Under the pieces are notes generated by a model. The model was not told where the DNA came from and searched no databases. It saw only the letters and a program-made list of their open reading frames with translations. Below, one piece after another: positions 23,118 to 30,077 of a stretch of 33,013 bases of DNA (positions within the stretch are counted from its first letter, which is position 1; each line of letters opens with the position of its first letter). Both the position numbers and the translations under genes were made by a program. Source of the stretch: Acidobacteriota bacterium (GTDB lineage: Bacteria > Acidobacteriota > Terriglobia > Terriglobales > Acidobacteriaceae); contig JABDHA010000034.1 in NCBI GenBank assembly GCA_013285705.1, forward strand, positions 8,528 through 41,540, read 5' to 3'.

Positions 23118-24440
23118 TCAGCTTAAAACCGTCTGCCGGGACAGGGCTCGGCGCAAAACCATCTCCAGCGCAGCCTTCTGCTCGGCATATTCCTGTTCAC
23201 TCAGCTTGCCTTCCAGCCGCTCGGTTTCGAGCGCAAACAGCTCCTCTTTAAGAGCCGCCAGCAGATCGCCGCGACCGTTGGAAGAGGGAAGCGGAGCCAC
23301 CGGCGAAACCCCGCCGGCAACCGGACCGGAAGCTACAGCAGGCGAAGCTCCCGGCTTGGCCCGCAGTAGAAACGCCGCTGCAATCGCCAGCACCAGAGCC
23401 AGCCCGCTCAGGATCCACCACTTGTACTTGTTCAAAGGATCAGGCGTGTCGATGGGATTTCCCAACCCACCGCCCGGACGGGTATCGTTCGCCGCCGAAT
23501 TGCCTTGTCCAGCGCTACTCTGCTCAGGCCCAGCCTGTCCAGCCTCAGGCCCGCCAGCGGCGCCCGGTTCATTCGGACCCTGCGCCTGCGTCTCGCGCGG
23601 CATCGAGCCGCTGCCGGAGACGCTGAACGCCATCGGCTGCGATGGCAGGACATTGCGCGCCAGGAAGGTCTGCGCATTAACATCGTCGTTGATCGACTGG
23701 AAAGAAACCGATCCGCCGCTCGTAAACTTCATGCTCTTCGGCAGCATGACGGCGAGATTCTGCGTCGGCATGGAGACCTTGGGCGTGAAGCTGAAGCTGC
23801 CGTTATAAGGGAGGTGAAAACTGATCTGAAACCGTGTCTCACCCGGGCGCACCGGGAAGACAAACGAGTAGTAACCTTTTTCGCCCGTCGGCACCGGCGA
23901 AGATGAAACCGGCATCCCGCCCGGCCCCATCGCCGCCGAGCCATCGATACGCGCATCCGGCGGCAGGTAGATCTCGTAAGCCCGTGGACTGAACTGTGTC
24001 TTCGGCGGATTGGAATCGTTCTTGACGAAGTAATTCTCGATCACGTGCAGACCCTGCGGATCGGTCTCGATCCGCATCACGTCGGCCTCCGTGCTCACGC
24101 CTTCTACCTTAGGCAGCACGTCATATACGTCCACGTCGGCGCTGGTCGATCCCGGCCGCAGCGGCTGGAAATACGCCGCCTTCTGGTGGTCGACGCGGAT
24201 CAGGTGCATGCCATTGTCCGGCACCTCGATCGAGTAGTGGCCCTTGGCGTCGGTCTTGGTGCGTCCCGCCTCCTGCATGCCCTGCCCAAAGGCGATCAGC
24301 ACCACGTCGTCGCCGCCGGCAGGCTTGTTGACCGTCTTATTGGTAACCGTTCCGGTTACAGTAGCCGCGAGCACCGAAAGGGGAGCGGCAAAAGCAAGCA
24401 GCGCCACAGCGCTAAAACGCAATCGTGAAGTAAATGTCAT
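23118..24440 (-). CDS. Exported membrane protein with carboxypeptidase-regulatory-like N-terminal domain, in the Ccm operon
   Basis: The protein is 440 residues from ATG 24440, where a signal peptide begins (FSAVALLAFAAPLSVLA). A longer frame to 24548 would translate a module A/B repeat and is rejected. Residues about 20-95 form an Ig/CarboxypepD_reg-like beta domain (VTGTVTNKTVNKPAGGDDVVLIAFG... DAKGHYSIEVPDNGMHLIRV). A second beta-rich region follows to about 260, then a Gly/Pro/Gln-rich linker. One membrane helix (WWILSGLALVLAIAAAFLL) lies near 335-355, and a cytoplasmic tail has the helical motif LLAALKEELFALETERLEGKLSEQEYAEQKAALE. The tail resembles the C-terminal helix of the small CcmI-like protein encoded just upstream (KYPEEDYAAQRAAMENEA). 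It is separated from that gene by 110 bases holding a repeat. Role unknown; a partner in cytochrome c assembly is inferred from position. Confidence 0.8.
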   Translation of the reverse strand: MTFTSRLRFSAVALLAFAAPLSVLAATVTGTVTNKTVNKPAGGDDVVLIAFGQGMQEAGRTKTDAKGHYSIEVPDNGMHLIRVDHQKAAYFQPLRPGSTSADVDVYDVLPKVEGVSTEADVMRIETDPQGLHVIENYFVKNDSNPPKTQFSPRAYEIYLPPDARIDGSAAMGPGGMPVSSSPVPTGEKGYYSFVFPVRPGETRFQISFHLPYNGSFSFTPKVSMPTQNLAVMLPKSMKFTSGGSVSFQSINDDVNAQTFLARNVLPSQPMAFSVSGSGSMPRETQAQGPNEPGAAGGPEAGQAGPEQSSAGQGNSAANDTRPGGGLGNPIDTPDPLNKYKWWILSGLALVLAIAAAFLLRAKPGASPAVASGPVAGGVSPVAPLPSSNGRGDLLAALKEELFALETERLEGKLSEQEYAEQKAALEMVLRRALSRQTVLS

Positions 24441-24457
24441 CCAATAGCTTCCAATCT

Positions 24458-24545
24458 TGTCATCCTGAGTGTAACGAAGGATCTGTTTCCTGCATCGGTT
24501 GCCGCAAACCAGGGTGCCCCATGTCTCGCAGAGACGTGGGAAGAT
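24458..24545. repeat. Composite repeat A-B inside the Ccm gene cluster
   Basis: Module A (GTCATCCTGAGTGTAACGAAGG) starts at 24459. Module B has a distinct stem, CCCATGTCTC (24518-24527) pairing with GAGACGTGGG (24531-24540) around a GCA loop, ten pairs with one G-U. Compared with other copies, several pairs have changed on both sides. Confidence 0.85.
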
Positions 24546-24550
24546 CAACT

Positions 24551-24829
24551 TCAGACAGCCCCCACGCCCCGCTCCAACAGATCCATCTCAGCCAGCACCT
24601 CAGCCGCCTCGTTTTCCATGGCTGCGCGCTGTGCCGCGTAATCTTCTTCCGGATACTTGCCCGCGCGATATTCAAAATTCAAATCGCGCAGGTTGTCGTA
24701 AAGCATCTCTTTGCGCTCGCGCAGAAAATCGAGCCGCGTCTTCTGCACCTGCGCCTCTACATTGCGCTCAGGATAGAAGACATAAACAAAAATGCCGATC
24801 AACAGCAGCCCGCAGGCGATCATTGTCAT
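24551..24829 (-). CDS. Small CcmI-like membrane protein of the cytochrome c maturation operon
   Basis: This 92-residue protein has an N-terminal membrane helix (MTMIACGLLLIGIFVYVFYP) and a charged helical domain (LDFLRERKEMLYDNLRDLNFEYRAGKYPEEDYAAQRAAMENEAAE pattern, shown here by its ends). The motif of a short anchor followed by L..LK.EL..DY..GKL...DY...... is the N-terminal module of CcmI, which helps deliver apocytochrome; the TPR half of full CcmI is absent. ATG 24829 overlaps the ccmH stop as ATGA and has GGGAG upstream, so translational coupling is likely; longer frames starting upstream are rejected. The assignment is by pattern and neighbourhood, moderately sure. Confidence 0.8.
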   Translation of the reverse strand: MTMIACGLLLIGIFVYVFYPERNVEAQVQKTRLDFLRERKEMLYDNLRDLNFEYRAGKYPEEDYAAQRAAMENEAAEVLAEMDLLERGVGAV

Positions 24830-25305
24830 AGTTCCGTCTCCCTGCGAATGCGATCCCGCGCTGTTTGAAATGTAGTAGTCGTCGGAACAACCGGCATCGC
24901 AACCGTCCGCAGCCTCCACTTGCGCACCAGCGCAATCGTGGCCGCAATGCCGATCAGCAACACCACCGGAGGCACAAACCAGGCCGCCAGGTTGAATTTC
25001 GTAAGCATCGGAGCAGCCAGCACCGTCGGACCATACTTCGCCTGGAACAGCTCAAGGATCTCGGTATCGCTCTTGCCCTGGTGCAGTGCCATCCGCAACT
25101 CGGTTAGCTCGGCTTCGGAATACTGACAGCCCAGATGATTGCACTCAATCAGAATCTGGCCGCAGCCGCACACGCACATCATCTTGTGGCCAAGATCGTT
25201 GTAGCGAACAGCATTGTCCGCCGACCCCATCGTGAAGATAGCCAGCAAACCCACCAGCCCCAGTTGTAAAAGACGCAGCCCGGAAGAACGAAACAGCCGA
25301 CGCAT
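24826..25305 (-). CDS. ccmH: CcmH/NrfF-type cytochrome c biogenesis protein with unusual cysteine motif
   Basis: This 159-residue protein has an N-terminal signal or anchor (LLQLGLVGLLAIFTMG), then the redox region. Instead of the canonical LRCxxC of CcmH it has HKMMCVCGCGQILIECNHLGC, with cysteines 44, 46, 48, 55 and 60. The rest follows CcmH: SEAELTELRMALHQGKSDTEILELFQAKYGPTVLAAP, then a membrane helix (AWFVPPVVLLIGIAATIALV) and a basic tail. CcmH proteins reduce or hold the apocytochrome cysteines for haem attachment in the periplasm. ATG 25305 overlaps the ccmF stop as TGATG. The family placement is well supported by the middle region and by operon position. Confidence 0.9.
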   Translation of the reverse strand: MRRLFRSSGLRLLQLGLVGLLAIFTMGSADNAVRYNDLGHKMMCVCGCGQILIECNHLGCQYSEAELTELRMALHQGKSDTEILELFQAKYGPTVLAAPMLTKFNLAAWFVPPVVLLIGIAATIALVRKWRLRTVAMPVVPTTTTFQTARDRIRRETEL

Positions 25306-27371
25306 CAATCTCCACCTTTACCCATAGCCATCGCAGGAGCCTCGCTCACGGGCACGCGAGTGCGGCTGGCAGCAAACGCCGCCGTCATATTCGGAGTGAG
25401 CGCGACAAATGTGCCCAGAATCACAATCAATACGCCAATCCAGACCCACGCCACCAGCGGATTCAGGAAGACCTTGATGATCGGCTGTCCGTTGTCCGGA
25501 TCTTTCCCGGCATAGATCACATACAGGTCCCAAGCCAGCGTCGAGTGGTTCGCCACAATCGTCGAAGTCGTCTGGCTCGCCTGGTAAAAGCGTCTTTCCG
25601 GAGAAAGCTGCGTAATCTTCTTGTCGCCGCGGTAAACATCGAGAATCGCGTACTCGGTGTCGTAGTTCAGATTCGAATCCTGCGAGTAATCCTGGCATAC
25701 AAGCCGGTACGGGCCCATCTTCATGCTCTGCTTGAAGTTCAGCTCCTGCTCCGTGCTCTGATTAAACGCCGAACCCGCAAGCCCGATAAAGATGACCACC
25801 ACGCCAAAGTGAACAATGTATCCGCCATAGCGCCGCGTATTGCGCCGCATCAGCTGAATCATCGAAGCAAAGAGATTCTGCCCTGTATGCCGTGAAATCA
25901 CGCCCGCGCCGCGCAGAAACTCCGAGCCAACTGCCGTGACTACCAGCGCGCCCAGCGACCACGCCATCAGCGAATAAAGCGAGCCCTGTCCTTCACTCCA
26001 GTCCTGCCATGGGCGAACGCCGCAGGCCATCAGCACAATCGCCGTCACCACCGCGGAAACCGCAGGCAGAATAAAGTTCTTGCGAATGCTTTTGAATGAG
26101 GTGCTGCGCCACGCCAGGATCGGGCCAATGCCCGTCAAGAAGAGCAGAAACAACCCAATCGGTATGGCTACACGGTTATAGAAAGGAGGACCCACCGTGA
26201 CCTTGTTGCCCTGCACGTATTCAGAGATCACCGGAAACAGTGTTCCCCAAAGGACTGTAAAGCAGGCAGCCAGCAGGACAAGGTTGTTAAACAGAAAGCT
26301 CGACTCGCGCGAAACCAGCGACTCCAGCTTGTGCTCGCTCTTCAAGTGGTCACGCTGCAGGATATACGTAAACAAGCAAACCGCCAGCACGATCACTAGA
26401 AACGTCCAGAACCAAGTTCCGATCGCAGATTCAGCAAACGCGTGAACCGAACTCACCAGTCCCGAGCGCGTAAGCAGTGTTCCCAGAATCGAAAGCGCAA
26501 AGGTCGAGAAGATGAGCCACACATTCCAGCTCTTCATCATGCCGCGCTTTTCCTGCATCATCACCGAGTGCAGAAACGCCGTGCCCGTCAGCCACGGCAT
26601 CAGCGATGCGTTCTCCACCGGGTCCCAGCCCCAGTAGCCGCCCCATCCCAGCACCGAATACGCCCAGTGCGCGCCGAGAAAAATCCCGCACGTCAGAAAG
26701 AGCCACGTCACCATCGTCCAGCGGCGCGTAATGTGAATCCATTTCTCGCCCGGATAGCGCATCATCAATGCGCCCAGCGCGAAAGCAAACGGAACGCTGA
26801 AGCCCACATAGCCGAGGTACAGCATCGGCGGGTGAATCACCATTTCCGGATACTGCAGCAATGGATTCAACCCGAAGCCGTCTTGTGGAACCGTCCCCGC
26901 AACCAGTGCGAACGGGGGAGCCGCGAAGTTCAGCAGCAGCAGAAAGAAAATCTGAATGCCGGCAAGAATCGTCGAAGCATACGCCGTGAGCTTCACATCC
27001 ACTTTGTGACGTAAGCGCAAAACAAGGCCATACGTCGCCAGCAGCCACGCCCACAGCAGCAATGAGCCTTCCTGTCCTGACCACAAAGCTGCGAACTTGT
27101 AAGGCCCGGGAAGGGCCCGGTTCGAATGATGCAGGATGTAGGAAACAGAAAAGTCGTTGGTGAACGCAGCCCATACCAGCGCGAACGCAGCGCACGTCAC
27201 AGCAAAAAAACTGCCGATTCCGGCGCGTCGGGCAGTTTCCGCCAACCGCTCCGGCGACACGCGCCCGCGCGCTCCAGTTGCCAGTTGGCGTAGCGCAATC
27301 GCGCCCGCAAAGAGGTTGTAACCGCTGAGGGCCAGAGCAAGCAGGAGAGCGAAGCTTCCAAATGCAGGCAT
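25305..27371 (-). CDS. ccmF: Cytochrome c maturation haem lyase CcmF (CcmF/NrfE family)
   Basis: This 688-residue polytopic membrane protein has the haem-handling tryptophan-rich WWD segment GWGGYWGWDPVENASLMPWL and conserved regions FAALWSGQEGSLLLWAW, IHPPMLYLGYVGFSVPFAFA and RRYGGYIVHFGVVVIFIG. A periplasmic domain follows (YRLVCQDYSQDSNLNYDTEYA... ERRFYQASQTTSTIV... DLYVIYAG) before the last helix (LVAWVWIGVLIVILGTFVAL). CcmF catalyses haem ligation to apocytochrome c at the outer face of the inner membrane. ATG 27371 gives the family-like N-terminus; the frame extends to 27464, but those residues are not CcmF-like. The ribosome site is weak. It is the first gene of ccmF-ccmH-ccmI-like, tightly overlapping. 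ccmE and ccmG are not in the window. Confidence 0.95.
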   Translation of the reverse strand: MPAFGSFALLLALALSGYNLFAGAIALRQLATGARGRVSPERLAETARRAGIGSFFAVTCAAFALVWAAFTNDFSVSYILHHSNRALPGPYKFAALWSGQEGSLLLWAWLLATYGLVLRLRHKVDVKLTAYASTILAGIQIFFLLLLNFAAPPFALVAGTVPQDGFGLNPLLQYPEMVIHPPMLYLGYVGFSVPFAFALGALMMRYPGEKWIHITRRWTMVTWLFLTCGIFLGAHWAYSVLGWGGYWGWDPVENASLMPWLTGTAFLHSVMMQEKRGMMKSWNVWLIFSTFALSILGTLLTRSGLVSSVHAFAESAIGTWFWTFLVIVLAVCLFTYILQRDHLKSEHKLESLVSRESSFLFNNLVLLAACFTVLWGTLFPVISEYVQGNKVTVGPPFYNRVAIPIGLFLLFLTGIGPILAWRSTSFKSIRKNFILPAVSAVVTAIVLMACGVRPWQDWSEGQGSLYSLMAWSLGALVVTAVGSEFLRGAGVISRHTGQNLFASMIQLMRRNTRRYGGYIVHFGVVVIFIGLAGSAFNQSTEQELNFKQSMKMGPYRLVCQDYSQDSNLNYDTEYAILDVYRGDKKITQLSPERRFYQASQTTSTIVANHSTLAWDLYVIYAGKDPDNGQPIIKVFLNPLVAWVWIGVLIVILGTFVALTPNMTAAFAASRTRVPVSEAPAMAMGKGGD

Positions 27372-27424
27372 AATGCTGATTAGCAGGACCGTTTCCTGGA
27401 GAATGTTCGGTGAACTCCTATTGT

Positions 27425-27524
27425 CGCACTCCATTTCATGGGCGGCAATCAGGGCTGTGCACAATCCACCCAGGTTTCTATGACAAGGTCAATCTTTGGG
27501 TGGAGTGCGTCCGATTGTTACACT
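27425..27524 (+). promoter_or_regulatory. Inverted repeats and candidate promoter upstream of the DUF1080 gene
   Basis: Two inverted repeats share overlapping right arms: CGCACTCCA (27425-27433) with TGGAGTGCG (27501-27509), and TCCACCCA (27465-27472) with TGGGTGGA (27497-27504). They therefore cannot form together. A -35-like TTGGGT (27496-27501) and -10-like TACACT (27519-27524), 17 bases apart, overlap the right arms. They may be operator sites or alternative leader structures. Weak consensus match, so only a candidate. Confidence 0.3.
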
Positions 27525-27563
27525 TTCTCGTCTACTTCAACATTTCCTGAAAGGATTTGAATT

Positions 27564-28328
27564 GTGGGTATTAGCAACAGCCTCTGGAAGCTCTTCGCAA
27601 CTACGGTAATCTTTGCCGGCATCGCACCGGCAAGCGCAATCTTCGCTTCAACGAAGGGTATTCCAGCGCATGGCCCTGCCGCCGTTTTGTTCAACGGTTC
27701 TGACCTGAGCGGCTTCGACACATTTATCCAAAGCAAGGGCTTGAACAACGACCCCGACCATGTATTTCAGGTAGAGCATGGTATGGTCCACGTCTCCGGC
27801 AAGGAGATGGGCTACATCATCACCAAACAGGACTATCAGAATTACTACCTCAAAGCCGAATTCAAGTGGGGTGAAGGAACCTTTGCTCCGCGCGAAGGAC
27901 AGGCGCGTGACAGCGGCATTCTCTACAACATTCAAGGCGAGCAGAAAGTGTGGCCGCGCTCTGTCGAGTTTCAGATCAACGAAGGCTGCACCGGCGACTT
28001 CTGGATGACTGACGGCGCAGCTCTGACTGGAAAAGACGGTCAGCGCGTGACCGGTCCCGATGGGAACGCTGTGAAGATCGACCGCTTCAACAAAGGACCG
28101 TGGAAGAATGTCGTGGGATATCGCGATCCCGTGAACGAAGTAGAGAAACCACACGGTCAATGGAACGTCCTAGAACTGGTCAATCAGAACGGCCACGTAA
28201 AACAGTACGTCAATGGCAAACTGGTGAATGAAGGAACCGATGCCTTCCCATCGAGTGGAAAGATTCTCTTTCAATCCGAGGGTGCTGAAGTATTCTTCCG
28301 CAATATGAAGCTGTATCCATTGAAATAA
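27564..28328 (+). CDS. Secreted DUF1080 (3-keto-disaccharide hydrolase-like) protein
   Basis: This 254-residue protein has a signal peptide (SLWKLFATTVIFAGIAPASAIFA). It continues with the DUF1080 jelly-roll fold pattern: AAVLFNGSDLSGFDTFI at about 38-55, HVSGKEMGYIITKQDYQNYYLKAEFKWG, RDSGILYNIQGEQKVWPRSVEFQI, then QWNVLELVNQNGHVKQYVNGKLVNEG and a final strand EVFFRNMKLYPL. The family is concanavalin-like; some members hydrolyse 3-keto sugars, but the activity of this copy is not known. GTG 27564 is supported by AAAGGA eight bases upstream. The next gene starts 9 bases after the stop, so the two form an operon of secreted proteins. GH31 and GlgX lie in the same window but are not linked. Confidence 0.9.
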   Translation: MGISNSLWKLFATTVIFAGIAPASAIFASTKGIPAHGPAAVLFNGSDLSGFDTFIQSKGLNNDPDHVFQVEHGMVHVSGKEMGYIITKQDYQNYYLKAEFKWGEGTFAPREGQARDSGILYNIQGEQKVWPRSVEFQINEGCTGDFWMTDGAALTGKDGQRVTGPDGNAVKIDRFNKGPWKNVVGYRDPVNEVEKPHGQWNVLELVNQNGHVKQYVNGKLVNEGTDAFPSSGKILFQSEGAEVFFRNMKLYPLK

Positions 28329-28337
28329 CCACGACCT

Positions 28338-29621
28338 ATGAAAAAGAATTTTGCTGGAATCATCGCACTTCTCAGTCTTGCCACTTTCGTGCACGCGCAA
28401 ACAGAACGAAAAACCACACCCGGCAATGGCCCGAATGGCGTTCCGCAGGCCACTTTCTTCGTTCATCGGCTCGGTACGGATCACGCCGAAGGCGTCACAA
28501 CGCTCGACATGAACGGCGACGGTCGTCCTGACATCCTCAGCGGAGCCTACTGGTACGAGAATCCCGGTCCGCAGGGCGGCGAATGGAAGCAGCATCAGTA
28601 CCGCACCGTCGGCACCCATGAAGAGTTTGTCTCAGACTGCGGCGAGTGGACCGTCGATGTGAACCACGACGGCGCGCCCGACGTGGTCACGACCGGATGG
28701 ATCAGCAACGGACTCTGGTGGTACGAAAACCCAAAGAAGCCCGGCGTTATGTGGGAGCGCCATCTCATCACCGACAGCTTTGACACCGAGGGCACCTGGA
28801 TGGCTGACATCAATGGCGATGGCAAGCCCGATATCGTACTCGCGCACTATAACCACTCCGGCATCATCTGGGTCGATTTCTCCGGCCCGCAGCCGAAAGT
28901 CCATCACGTGATGGGCAAAGAACAGGACGGCCACGGCACCGGCGTCGCCGACGTCAACGGCGACGGCAAGGCCGATATTCTCACCCCCACAGGCTGGCTC
29001 GAAAACATCGACGCCGATCACGATCAGTGGAAGTGGCACCCTGACTGGGACCTCGGCGACGCAGGATTCCCCATCATCGGTTATGACGTAAACAACGACG
29101 GCAAGATGGACATCATCTATGGCCACGGCCACAGCTACGGCCTCTACTGGCTTGAGCAGCAGGTCAATGGAGCAAACCGTCGCTGGGTCAAGCACACCAT
29201 TGATGAATCTTTCTCGCAGGCGCACGCCCTCAAGCTCGTCGATCTCGACGGCGACGGCCAACCGGAGCTGCTGACAGGCAAACGCTATCGCGGCCACAAT
29301 GGCAACGATCCCGGCTCCTACGATCCCATCGTCGTCTACTACTACAAGATCGACCGCAAGACTGCGCAGTTCACGCGCTATGCCATCTCGGTGAACAGCA
29401 CAGCCGGAGCAGGCACGCAATTCGTTACCGAAGACATGGACGGCGACGGCGACATCGACATCGTCACCGCAGGAAAAACCGGAGTCCACTTCTTCGAGAA
29501 TCTGAAAATCAACAACGTTCCCAAAGAACAGCGCGAGCGCGAAATCCTGCTTAACAAAGACTGGCCATTTCCCGGCGAAGGAAAAGAAGTGCCGCAGGAA
29601 AACGGCCCAAAGCCCGAGTGA
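28338..29621 (+). CDS. Secreted FG-GAP/VCBS repeat protein, predicted seven-bladed beta-propeller
   Basis: The 427-residue protein has a signal peptide (NFAGIIALLSLATFVHA, cleavage near residue 20). Seven calcium-binding loop motifs occur in order: DMNGDGRPDIL, DVNHDGAPDVV, DINGDGKPDIV, DVNGDGKADIL, DVNNDGKMDII, DLDGDGQPELL and DMDGDGDIDIV. Several are followed by WYENPG, WLEN or FFENL strands. Seven repeats fit a complete propeller. Such proteins bind carbohydrates or proteins outside the cell; no catalytic motif was seen. It starts 9 bases after the DUF1080 gene with little room for its own ribosome site, so coupling is likely. It ends at a convergent repeat-bearing gap. Confidence 0.92.
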   Translation: MKKNFAGIIALLSLATFVHAQTERKTTPGNGPNGVPQATFFVHRLGTDHAEGVTTLDMNGDGRPDILSGAYWYENPGPQGGEWKQHQYRTVGTHEEFVSDCGEWTVDVNHDGAPDVVTTGWISNGLWWYENPKKPGVMWERHLITDSFDTEGTWMADINGDGKPDIVLAHYNHSGIIWVDFSGPQPKVHHVMGKEQDGHGTGVADVNGDGKADILTPTGWLENIDADHDQWKWHPDWDLGDAGFPIIGYDVNNDGKMDIIYGHGHSYGLYWLEQQVNGANRRWVKHTIDESFSQAHALKLVDLDGDGQPELLTGKRYRGHNGNDPGSYDPIVVYYYKIDRKTAQFTRYAISVNSTAGAGTQFVTEDMDGDGDIDIVTAGKTGVHFFENLKINNVPKEQREREILLNKDWPFPGEGKEVPQENGPKPE

Positions 29622-29648
29622 TAGAGAGCGCAAGCTCTCTATCGCCTA

Positions 29649-29766
29649 TGCTGTCATCCTGACACTGAACGCAGTGAAGTGGAAGGATCTGCTTTTCGCA
29701 TCAGTTAGCGCGAAAAGGGTGCCCCATCCTATCGCGCAGTTTGCGATAGGGTGGGAAAGCACGACC
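29649..29766. repeat. Composite repeat A-B between convergent genes
   Basis: Module A with an internal insertion begins GTCATCCTGACACTGAACGC at 29652. Module B (29717-29762) has stem CCCATCCTATCGC (29723-29735) pairing with GCGATAGGGTGGG (29743-29755). Relative to the copy at 10343 the T-A pair in TTTCGC/GCGAAA has become A-T, a compensatory change. Outer GTGC and GCAC can also pair. It may terminate both converging transcripts. Confidence 0.87.
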
Positions 29767-29771
29767 TCCGG

Positions 29772-30062
29772 CTACTTCCCAATCAACCCCTCAAACTCGG
29801 GATGCTTCTCGACATAAGCCTGAGCAAGCGGGCAAATCACGTCGACCTTTAGATTGTTTTCACGCGCATATTCAAACGCCGTTTGCGCCAGTGTCCCGGC
29901 AATGCCGCGTCCACGCAGCGGAGGCGGCACTTCCGTATGCCAGAGCGTCATCCACCCATGCCCATCCACATCAAATTCAAGATAGGCGGTTTCGCCATCT
30001 TCATCGAACTCAAACCTGTTTCTCGAAACGTTCTGTGGTGTACCGCGTGAAGGATCTGTCAT
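29772..30062 (-). CDS. Small GNAT N-acetyltransferase (Acetyltransf_CG type)
   Basis: This 96-residue protein has the compact GNAT pattern of the YjdJ-like/Acetyltransf_CG group. It contains the strand AYLEFDVDGHGWMTLWHTEVPPPLRGRGIAGTLA by its key parts: the acceptor-side strands, then the acetyl-CoA pyrophosphate-binding loop LRGRGIAGTL (Arg/Gln-x-x-Gly-x-Gly/Ala). The helix FEYARENNLKVDVICPLAQAYVEKHPEF follows. The mature C-terminal part, PLAQAYVEKHPEF, is characteristic of this subgroup. The substrate is unknown. ATG 30062 begins 15 bases downstream of the uvrB stop, so it is probably co-transcribed with uvrB. Confidence 0.88.
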   Translation of the reverse strand: MTDPSRGTPQNVSRNRFEFDEDGETAYLEFDVDGHGWMTLWHTEVPPPLRGRGIAGTLAQTAFEYARENNLKVDVICPLAQAYVEKHPEFEGLIGK

Positions 30063-30077
30063 GCTTTCTCACAAGCC

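Noticed and set aside
24441..24548. N-terminal extension of the Ccm-operon beta-domain protein
   Set aside because: It would translate a module A/B repeat; the signal peptide begins at ATG 24440.
28632..29633. 333-residue Val/Asp-rich minus-strand frame
   Set aside because: It mirrors the calcium-loop repeats of the FG-GAP protein, which has a signal peptide and seven consistent motifs.
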